Assembly: GCA_004195315.1 (NCBI GenBank)
Contig: SDWL01000002.1
Location: 1 to 29,553 of the forward strand
DNA length: 29,553 bases
Source of the DNA: Lutibacter sp.
GTDB lineage: Bacteria > Bacteroidota > Bacteroidia > Flavobacteriales > Flavobacteriaceae
Direction of reading: 5' to 3'
Shown: one piece after another, positions 23,528 through 29,553 of the stretch
Layout: each line of letters opens with the position of its first letter
Numbering within the stretch: position 1 is the first letter of the stretch
Notes under the pieces: model-generated
What the model was told of the DNA's origin: nothing
Seen by the model: only the letters and a program-made list of their open reading frames with translations
The model's database searches: none
Program-made: the position numbers and the translations under genes

Positions 23528-25336
23528 TTAAGCTTTAATTGTTTTCTGAATTTTATTCTGAATACTCGAAATAGTTGCAATAACATCGGATTTCATATTC
23601 ACACAACCGTCTAAACCTGCCTCAGTTAATTCATTCATATTTGTTGGAGCTCCTGCTAATAGTAAAACTTTATTACTATTTAAGGCTCTAAATGCTTTTA
23701 CAAATGCAACAGCAGTCTCATTATAATCTTGATCAGAACTACAAATAACAACGACCATAGAATCTGATTTTGCGCTTGTTTCAGCAGCAATTTCGAAGCT
23801 ATCATGACTTTGTTCTTGAAGTACAGTATACCCACTAACACCTACAAAATCATATGCAAAAGCAGCTCTTGCTTTACGCATTGTTAAGTTTCCATAACTT
23901 GTTAATTCAACTATTGGCCTAGTCCCAGTTTCAATTACAAATTCTTCAGTTGTTTTTCTGATAGCTTCAATTTCTAAAGAAGCTCTTCTTGGTTTTAAAA
24001 CTTTAGTAGTTGTTGTAGTTACACCATCTGAAAGTAAATTAGCAATTACAGTTTCCATTAAGTTTGGGTATTTGTTAATACCAACCATTGGGAGTCTTCT
24101 TTGACTAATTAATTTAATTTTTTGTAAACGAATTTCAGCAATTTGTTGTTGAATTGATTCGCTTTCAAAAGAAGCGAAAAAACCACCATTATCTTCAATT
24201 GCTTTGAATAATTCTAATGCTTTTTCAGCTATTTTTATTGAAACATCTTCTATATAGTATGACCCATCAACTGGGTTTGAAACTTTACCAAAGTAAGATT
24301 CCTCTCTTAAAATAGTTGTAATGTTACCTGCGATTCTACTTGAAAAATCTGAAGAATCTTTAAATTCTTTATCGTAAGCATCAATTAAAACACCATCAAC
24401 ATTTCCTAAGATTGCAGACATTGCTTCAGTAGTACAACGTAGCAAATTAGTTTCTGCATCAGTTACTGATTTACTCCAAATTGAAGTTTTAGCAGTTAAG
24501 GTATTTGAAAAATCTGTAACACCATATTTGTTTGCAACCTCACTTAACAAGTTATTGAATGCTCTAAACTTACCAATTTCAACAAAATATTCTAAACCAA
24601 TGGCTAAATTGAAGTTAAGATTGTTGAAAATTGATTGAAATTCAACTCCCTTTTTTGTTAATTCATCAATTACATATATAAGCGAATTCAACGTATAAGC
24701 AATTTCTTGAACTTGGTTTGCTCCAGAATCTAAATATTCAGTTCCAGAAATTGTTACAGCTTTAAAATTAGGGTAATCCGCAGTTAATTTTATCAATTCA
24801 ACAACAGTGTCAAAAGCCATCGCTTCAATAGTTCCTGAAGTAATATAATTTGTAATTAAAGCAGTATCAAAATAACCTTTTAAGTTTTCAGTAGCAATTC
24901 CATTTTCTTTTACTAAAGAAATAAATTCAGTAGCAAAAGCAACAGCATTGTTTCCTAAAATAAATGAAACTGTAACTTCGTTTAAGTTAATTCCTTTTAA
25001 CAATTTTGCAGCTGTAGTTTTTTCAGAAACACAGAAAATCAATCCGTTAATTCCTTCTTCAATAGCTTTTAAAGCTAGGCTATTTCCCTTTTCATTTGAT
25101 TTTACAGCAATACTCCGGTAATTCACTAATGATTGAGAGTTTTCTCCAGTATTTTGTAAATAGGATGTTTTATCTTCTTCGTTGTAGAAAGGCAGAATAT
25201 CTATGTCACTTAAGTTTTTCCAAACTAATTTTTTATCAAAATCCGCACCTTTTAAATCAATGGTTACTCTTTCCATCCAGTCTTGTTTTGAAACAGGGCT
25301 AAATTCTGAAAACAGTGAATTATTTTTATCGTTCAT
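23528..25336 (-). CDS. Methylmalonyl-CoA mutase, small subunit
   Basis: The non-catalytic partner of the large subunit. It is 602 residues, opening with SPVSKQDWMERVTIDLKGADFDKKLVWKN, a typical small-subunit start, and a barrel region aligned by eye with the large subunit (SSDFSSRIAGNITTILREES, NPVDGSYYIEDV). The C-terminal Rossmann-like domain is degenerate. Where the catalytic subunit has DGHDRG, this one has YGNLTMRKARA, with no axial histidine, as expected for the structural subunit. It follows the sodium pump gene by 15 bp and precedes the large subunit by 5 bp, so all are likely co-transcribed. Confidence 0.96.
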   Translation of the reverse strand: MNDKNNSLFSEFSPVSKQDWMERVTIDLKGADFDKKLVWKNLSDIDILPFYNEEDKTSYLQNTGENSQSLVNYRSIAVKSNEKGNSLALKAIEEGINGLIFCVSEKTTAAKLLKGINLNEVTVSFILGNNAVAFATEFISLVKENGIATENLKGYFDTALITNYITSGTIEAMAFDTVVELIKLTADYPNFKAVTISGTEYLDSGANQVQEIAYTLNSLIYVIDELTKKGVEFQSIFNNLNFNLAIGLEYFVEIGKFRAFNNLLSEVANKYGVTDFSNTLTAKTSIWSKSVTDAETNLLRCTTEAMSAILGNVDGVLIDAYDKEFKDSSDFSSRIAGNITTILREESYFGKVSNPVDGSYYIEDVSIKIAEKALELFKAIEDNGGFFASFESESIQQQIAEIRLQKIKLISQRRLPMVGINKYPNLMETVIANLLSDGVTTTTTKVLKPRRASLEIEAIRKTTEEFVIETGTRPIVELTSYGNLTMRKARAAFAYDFVGVSGYTVLQEQSHDSFEIAAETSAKSDSMVVVICSSDQDYNETAVAFVKAFRALNSNKVLLLAGAPTNMNELTEAGLDGCVNMKSDVIATISSIQNKIQKTIKA

Positions 25337-25351
25337 AATATATTCTATTAA

Positions 25352-26668
25352 TTATCCTAAAAAACTTAAAATGATACCTGCAGCAATTGCAGATCCAATA
25401 ACTCCAGAAACATTTGGTGCCATTGCATGCATTAATAAATAATTACTTGGGTCTGATTTTAAACCTTCCATATGTACAACCCTTGCGCTATCTGGTACAG
25501 CAGATACTCCTGCTGCTCCAATTAATGGATTAATTTTATTATCACCCTTTAAGAATAAATTCATAAATTTAGCGAACAATAAACCTCCCATTGTAGCAAT
25601 TACAAATGAAACTGCACCTAAACCAAATATCATCATAGAATCTTTTGTAATGAAAATATCAGCTTGAGTTGATGCTCCAACTGTAACTCCCAAAAGAATT
25701 GTAACGATATCTATTAATTTAGTTCGAGCTGTATCTGCTAATCTCTCCGTTCTTCCTGATTCTTTTAATAAGTTTCCAAAGAATAACATTCCTAACAATG
25801 GTAATGCACTAGGAGAAATAAACGTTGTTAAAATTAAAGCCACTACTGGAAAAATCATTTTTTCTTTTTGTGAAACCGCTCTTGGTGGCTTCATTTTGAT
25901 TTTTCGATCTTCCTTAGAGATTAACAATCTCATTAAAGGTGGTTGAATTACTGGGACTAATGCCATATAAGAGTAGGCGGCAATAGCAATAGGTCCAATT
26001 AAGTTTTTTACAGTTGTTCCATCGGCTAATATATTTACACCATTCGCTAATTTTGATGAAAGGAAAATCGCAGTTGGACCATCGGCACCACCAATAATCC
26101 CAATTGCACCTGCTTCAGGAAGGTTAAATCCTAAGTATAAAGCTCCCAAGAACGTAGCAAATACACCAATTTGAGCTGATGCCCCTAATAACATTAATTT
26201 TGGGTTTCCAATTAATGACGAGAAATCTGTCATTGCACCAATTCCTAAAAAGATTAATGGAGGATAAATACCTTTTACTACTCCAAAATATAAGTAATTT
26301 AAAACGGAACCTGTTTCATAAATTCCTGTTTGATTACCAGGTACAAAAGGAATATTACCTATAATAACACCAGCTCCAATTGGGATTAAAAGTAACGGTT
26401 CGTAATCAAATTTAATACCAAGATATATAAAAATAATCCCAATTAAAATCATGATTAAATTACCAGAAGTTACATTGGCAAACCCCGTATAATTATAAAA
26501 ATGTTTAACACCTTTAAAACCTTCATCGAGTAAATTCATTTCATCTGCTTGATCAACTGAAACAGTTGAAGTTATTGTATCAGTACTGGAACTTGAGTTT
26601 AAACCTAGTGCAGGTCTAATAAAAATCAGTAACGATAGAACACTAAATATTAATAATATTTTTTTCAT
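25352..26668 (-). CDS. Sodium-translocating decarboxylase, beta subunit (OadB/MmdB family)
   Basis: The membrane subunit that couples decarboxylation of the carboxybiotin carrier to sodium ion export. It has about ten hydrophobic segments and the family motifs GIIGGADGPTAIFLSSKL (mid-protein, with the key Asp) and NPLIGAAGVSAVPDSARVVH toward the C-terminus. A signal-like N-terminal helix and a polar S/T-rich linker come before the conserved core. I start at the ATG at 26668 (MKKILLIFS, 438 residues) rather than a TTG eight codons upstream. Next to a methylmalonyl-CoA-type carboxyltransferase and mutase, it is most likely the beta subunit of methylmalonyl-CoA decarboxylase. Confidence 0.95.
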   Translation of the reverse strand: MKKILLIFSVLSLLIFIRPALGLNSSSSTDTITSTVSVDQADEMNLLDEGFKGVKHFYNYTGFANVTSGNLIMILIGIIFIYLGIKFDYEPLLLIPIGAGVIIGNIPFVPGNQTGIYETGSVLNYLYFGVVKGIYPPLIFLGIGAMTDFSSLIGNPKLMLLGASAQIGVFATFLGALYLGFNLPEAGAIGIIGGADGPTAIFLSSKLANGVNILADGTTVKNLIGPIAIAAYSYMALVPVIQPPLMRLLISKEDRKIKMKPPRAVSQKEKMIFPVVALILTTFISPSALPLLGMLFFGNLLKESGRTERLADTARTKLIDIVTILLGVTVGASTQADIFITKDSMMIFGLGAVSFVIATMGGLLFAKFMNLFLKGDNKINPLIGAAGVSAVPDSARVVHMEGLKSDPSNYLLMHAMAPNVSGVIGSAIAAGIILSFLG

Positions 26669-26694
26669 TTTGTTTGTTTTTTGTGTTTTCAAAA

Positions 26695-26719
26695 ATGAAT
26701 GTTAATTATAAGCATTCAT
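26695..26719 (-). terminator. Weak hairpin between biotin carrier and beta-subunit genes
   Basis: ATGAATG (26695..26701) pairs with CATTCAT (26713..26719) around an 11-base loop. On the transcribed minus strand it is followed by TTTTTG. It lies in the only sizeable gap (68 bp) of the operon core and could attenuate read-through or set a processing point. The stem is short and AT-rich, so confidence is low. Confidence 0.3.
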
Positions 26720-26736
26720 ATAAAAAATGAAAACGC

Positions 26737-27156
26737 TTATCCTATTTCTATCATTACTTCGTTCTGTAAAACTTGTTGTCCAACACTAATTTTTATGGCT
26801 GTAATTGTACCAGCTTTTTCACAAACTATATTGTTTTCCATTTTCATAGCTTCCAACACTAACATTCTGTCTCCTATCTTTAAAATATCACCAACTTTTA
26901 CATCAATAGACATTATAACTCCTGGAATTGGAGCAACAATTTTTGATGTTGATGAGCTAGGATTCACTTTTAATGGTTCTGCAGGTCTTTGAGATGCTGC
27001 ACGAACTAATGTAGGAGTTTTTGTTTTTTTGATTTCCTCATCCATTTGTACAGAGTAAGAAGTTCCATTTACTTCTAAGTCAATAATATTTCCTTCGTGA
27101 GATTTTATATTAACCTTATAATTATTGCTATTTATTCTAAATTTAAAATTTTTCAT
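26737..27156 (-). CDS. Biotin carboxyl carrier subunit of the decarboxylase
   Basis: It carries the carboxyl group from the carboxyltransferase to the membrane pump. The C-terminal biotinyl domain (about 70-139) has the motif LEAMKMEN with biotin-accepting Lys105, preceded by the entry motif APIPGVIMSIDVKVGD. The N-terminal part (MKNFKFRINSNNYKVNI) is a small beta domain used for assembly, and the two are joined by a P/A/S-rich linker. An in-frame ATG nine codons upstream (27183) would overlap the gamma gene. The start at 27156 matches homologues, giving 139 residues and a 4-bp gap. Confidence 0.93.
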   Translation of the reverse strand: MKNFKFRINSNNYKVNIKSHEGNIIDLEVNGTSYSVQMDEEIKKTKTPTLVRAASQRPAEPLKVNPSSSTSKIVAPIPGVIMSIDVKVGDILKIGDRMLVLEAMKMENNIVCEKAGTITAIKISVGQQVLQNEVMIEIG

Positions 27157-27160
27157 TTTT

Positions 27161-27520
27161 TTATAATCTATTTTGTGTTCCATATATTTTAGAACTCCAA
27201 GGTGAATATGGTTTTTTTATTTGCTTAATAGTCAATATTGCACTTTCGTGGTCATGTTGCTCATTAAGATACATATGAATTGCGGCAGAAATAGCAGCCG
27301 CTATTTCACCGGTAAAGTCTTCATCTGCTACAACCTTTATTTCTGAAAGCTTTTTATCTTTTCTTTTGGTAATTACCTTGTATATGTATAGCATAATTGG
27401 CAATCCAAATTTAAAAAATAAAGAAAGAGTTAATAACGCTCCAAAAACAATTAGTAATCCGGTAATTAAAATAACGTATCCTTCGCTAATTGGATCTGTA
27501 AATAGTGGAATATATGTCAT
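27161..27520 (-). CDS. OadG-family gamma subunit of the decarboxylase
   Basis: A small membrane protein of 119 residues. One long N-terminal TM helix (about 15-45, GYVILITGLLIVFGALLTLSLFF) is followed by a cytoplasmic tail with a charged linker and the stretch EIAAAISAAIHMYLNEQHDHESAILTI, common to Bacteroidota OadG-like proteins. It ends in a basic and aromatic YSPWSSKIYGTQNRL. Gamma subunits hold the soluble carboxyltransferase to the beta pump. The ATG shares a base with the stop of the carboxyltransferase gene. Confidence 0.88.
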   Translation of the reverse strand: MTYIPLFTDPISEGYVILITGLLIVFGALLTLSLFFKFGLPIMLYIYKVITKRKDKKLSEIKVVADEDFTGEIAAAISAAIHMYLNEQHDHESAILTIKQIKKPYSPWSSKIYGTQNRL

Positions 27521-29079
27521 TATAGTGGTATGTTTGAGTGTTTCTTAGGTGGATTAACCTCTTTTTTATTTTGAAGTAATTGTAAAGCTCTAATAATTCT
27601 AAAACGAGTGTTTCTTGGTTCAATTACGTCATCAATAAATCCGTATTTTGCAGCCTCATATGGATTTGCAAATTTCTTAGTGTATTCTTCTTCTTTCTTG
27701 TCGATGTATTCTTGTTTTTCATCAGCATCTTGAATTTTGCTAATGTTAGATCCTTCCAATACTTCAACAGCTCCTTTAGCACCCATTACAGCAATTTCTG
27801 CAGTTGGCCATGCATAGTTAACATCACCACGTAATTGTTTACAACTCATTACATCATGTGCTCCACCATATGATTTACGAAGTGTAATAGTTACTTTTGG
27901 TACCGTTGCTTCACCATAAGCAAATAATAATTTAGCACCATGTAAAATAATTCCTCCATATTCTTGACCTGTACCGGGTAAGAACCCTGGTACATCAACT
28001 AGCGTTACAATTGGAATGTTGAAGGCATCGCAAAAACGAACAAAACGAGCAGCTTTTCTTGAAGCTTCAATATCTAAAACACCTGCGTAATATTTAGGTT
28101 GGTTGGCAACAATTCCTACAGGATGACCGTTAAATCTTGCAAAACCAACAACTATATTTCTGGCATAGTTTCTGTGTACTTCAGTAAATTCACCATTATC
28201 TGCAATGATTGATATTACATCAACAATATCGTAAGGTTGATTTGCATTTTCAGGAATAATAGTATTAAGAATATCGTCTAACCTATCAATTGGGTCGTTG
28301 CAAGTAATAATGGGTGCTTCTTCCAAATTATTTGAAGGAAGGTAACTTAATAATTTACGCACTAACAACAGGTTTTCTTCATCGTTTTCAGCTAAGAAAT
28401 GTGATACACCTGATTTTGTTGAATGAATCATGGCTCCACCCAATTGTTCAGCAGTTACAATTTCACCTGTTACGGTTTGTACAACTTTGGGACCAGTAAC
28501 AAACATATAACTGGTTTTGTCAGTCATAATTGTAAAGTCAGTTAAAGCAGGAGAATAAACGGCACCACCAGCACAAGGACCTAAAATTGAAGAAATTTGA
28601 GGAATTACACCTGAAGCCATTATGTTTCTTTGAAAAATCTCGGCATAACCCGCTAAAGATCTAACACCTTCTTGGATACGAGCTCCGCCACTATCATTTA
28701 ACCCAATAACGGGAACTCCTATTTTCATTGCCATATCCATTATTTTGCATATTTTTAATGCGTATGTTTCAGATAATGAACCTCCAAATACTGTAAAATC
28801 TTGTGCGAAAAGGTATACAATTCTACCATCAATTGTTCCATGACCAGTTACAACACCATCGGAAAGATAAATTTCTTTATCTAATCCAAATGATTTTGTT
28901 CTGTGGGTAACAAACATGTCAAATTCTTCAAAACTATTTTCATCTAAAAGGATGTCAATTCTCTCACGTGCAGTTAGTTTTCCTTTTGCATGTTGAGATT
29001 CAATTCGTTTTTCACCGCCACCTAATTTTGCTTTTACTCTTTTTTCAATTAATTCATTAATTTTATCTTGATTCGCCAT
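27520..29079 (-). CDS. Carboxyltransferase, methylmalonyl-CoA decarboxylase alpha / propionyl-CoA carboxylase beta family
   Basis: A crotonase-fold acyl-CoA carboxyltransferase of 519 residues. It has the family motifs GGGEKRIESQHAKGKLTARER near residue 20, VGLNDSGGARIQEGV near 123, GPCAGGAVYSPALTDF near 168, and VDVPGFLPGTGQEYGGI near 363. Members either transfer CO2 from carboxybiotin to propionyl-CoA or, in sodium pumps, move the carboxyl group from methylmalonyl-CoA to biotin. The next genes encode gamma, biotin carrier and OadB-like beta subunits, and no biotin carboxylase is in the window, so the decarboxylase role is favoured. A reversible or carboxylase role cannot be excluded. Confidence 0.94.
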   Translation of the reverse strand: MANQDKINELIEKRVKAKLGGGEKRIESQHAKGKLTARERIDILLDENSFEEFDMFVTHRTKSFGLDKEIYLSDGVVTGHGTIDGRIVYLFAQDFTVFGGSLSETYALKICKIMDMAMKIGVPVIGLNDSGGARIQEGVRSLAGYAEIFQRNIMASGVIPQISSILGPCAGGAVYSPALTDFTIMTDKTSYMFVTGPKVVQTVTGEIVTAEQLGGAMIHSTKSGVSHFLAENDEENLLLVRKLLSYLPSNNLEEAPIITCNDPIDRLDDILNTIIPENANQPYDIVDVISIIADNGEFTEVHRNYARNIVVGFARFNGHPVGIVANQPKYYAGVLDIEASRKAARFVRFCDAFNIPIVTLVDVPGFLPGTGQEYGGIILHGAKLLFAYGEATVPKVTITLRKSYGGAHDVMSCKQLRGDVNYAWPTAEIAVMGAKGAVEVLEGSNISKIQDADEKQEYIDKKEEEYTKKFANPYEAAKYGFIDDVIEPRNTRFRIIRALQLLQNKKEVNPPKKHSNIPL

Positions 29080-29126
29080 AATAATATGTAATTTCTTTTT
29101 GATTTTTTTTATTGAAGGGCTTCATT

Positions 29127-29531
29127 TTATTTTTTTGAGCAAAGTTCAGTAAGCACTCCTTGAGTTGATTTTGGATGAAGAAAGCCAATATTTAATCCTT
29201 CTGCACCTTTGCGTGAAACTTTATCAACAAGTATTACTCCCTTTTCTTCAGCTAATTTTAATGCTTCAGATGCATTATCAACTGCAAAAGCTATATGGTG
29301 TATTCCTTGTCCTTTCTTTTCAATAAATTTTCCAACAGGCCCATCAGAAGACGTACTTTCAAGCAATTCAATTTTTGTGTCACCAACCAAAAAAAAGGCT
29401 GTTTTCACTTTCTGATCAACAACCTCTTCAATAGCGTAACATTTTAGCCCCAAAACATCTTCATAGTATTTTATTGATTCTTCTAAATTATTAACTGCTA
29501 TTCCAATGTGCTCAATATGTGAAATGTTCAT
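29127..29531 (-). CDS. mce: Methylmalonyl-CoA epimerase (operon copy)
   Basis: A glyoxalase-fold epimerase of 134 residues, the first gene of the methylmalonyl-CoA operon that is visible. Metal-site residues are kept: His8 in IEHIGIAV, His78-His79 in GIHHIAFAV, and Glu129 in LTELC. FLHPKSTQGVLTEL is the family signature. The ATG at 29531 gives MNISHIEHIG, a normal family start. Five upstream residues (MYKRQ) come from the library adapter, which begins three bases beyond the ATG, and are not real. Promoter sequence lies beyond the contig end. It is similar to, but clearly diverged from, the copy at 6634. Confidence 0.94.
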   Translation of the reverse strand: MNISHIEHIGIAVNNLEESIKYYEDVLGLKCYAIEEVVDQKVKTAFFLVGDTKIELLESTSSDGPVGKFIEKKGQGIHHIAFAVDNASEALKLAEEKGVILVDKVSRKGAEGLNIGFLHPKSTQGVLTELCSKK

Positions 29532-29534
29532 GAA

Positions 29535-29553
29535 CTGTCTCTTATACACATCT
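29535..29553 (-). other. Residual Nextera/Tn5 mosaic-end adapter
   Basis: The reverse complement of bases 1..19. Its translation gives the tell-tale MYKRQ peptide fused to the epimerase reading frame. It is not genomic. Confidence 0.97.

Noticed and set aside
23528..25336. Mutase small subunit as an inactivated pseudogene because it lacks the B12 histidine
   Set aside because: Loss of the cobalamin site is normal in the small subunit of heterodimeric methylmalonyl-CoA mutases. The frame is intact and full length.
20..29534. tRNA or rRNA genes
   Set aside because: I looked through the intergenic regions on both strands and saw no cloverleaf with T-loop GTTCGA-type sequence or rRNA-like conserved stretch. 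A computed search could still find something missed by eye.

Overview
The window is a strongly AT-rich stretch of a Bacteroidota chromosome, almost certainly from the class Flavobacteriia. The evidence is the match of most proteins to flavobacterial versions, repeated TAnnTTTG (-7) boxes in front of genes, frequent TTG starts, many lipoproteins with Bacteroidota-style lipoboxes, and typical synteny (rbfA-permease; ftsX-DUF3098-uppP-truB; the nos cluster with clade II nosZ). The genus cannot be fixed from the sequence. The first 19 and last 19 bases are the Tn5 mosaic end used in Nextera-type libraries, so the real DNA is about 20..29534.

Layout. 117..6503 holds housekeeping genes: lepA, a TolB-like propeller lipoprotein, dusB, a SdiA-regulated-type propeller lipoprotein, a LolC/E-like permease and rbfA. 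A lone methylmalonyl-CoA epimerase gene follows at 6634. 7051..7886 is an island of palindromic repeats that brackets a small GIY-YIG nuclease gene and ends in a structured element. 7986..10603 is ftsX-DUF3098-uppP-truB, followed by two small minus-strand genes (a family misnamed 'ABC transporter ATPase' and a WCGDA thioredoxin-fold protein).

11987..19009 is a complete nitrous oxide reduction cluster: fasciclin lipoprotein, lipid-anchored cytochrome c, clade II nosZ (also a predicted lipoprotein), an unknown four-helix membrane protein, nosL, nosD, nosF and nosY. A perfect 13-bp hairpin follows nosZ. A terminator-like hairpin and a new -7 box precede nosL, which suggests separately tuned transcripts. 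The cytochrome c probably feeds electrons to NosZ, while NosL and NosDFY serve copper-centre assembly.

19152..29531 is a methylmalonyl-CoA module. meaB is on the plus strand. Across a HAD phosphatase gene and two palindromic repeats, on the minus strand, lie epimerase, carboxyltransferase, OadG-like gamma, biotin carrier, OadB-like sodium pump, and the small and large subunits of methylmalonyl-CoA mutase. Together these link succinyl-CoA and propionyl-CoA, with the last step coupled to sodium ion transport. There are two epimerases in the window, one inside the operon and one alone at 6634.

The best candidate for something undescribed is the GIY-YIG gene set exactly between copies of a palindromic repeat. 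Related repeats sharing the end GTCATT occur at 20183 and 21207. This arrangement resembles REP-associated transposase systems but has a different kind of nuclease.
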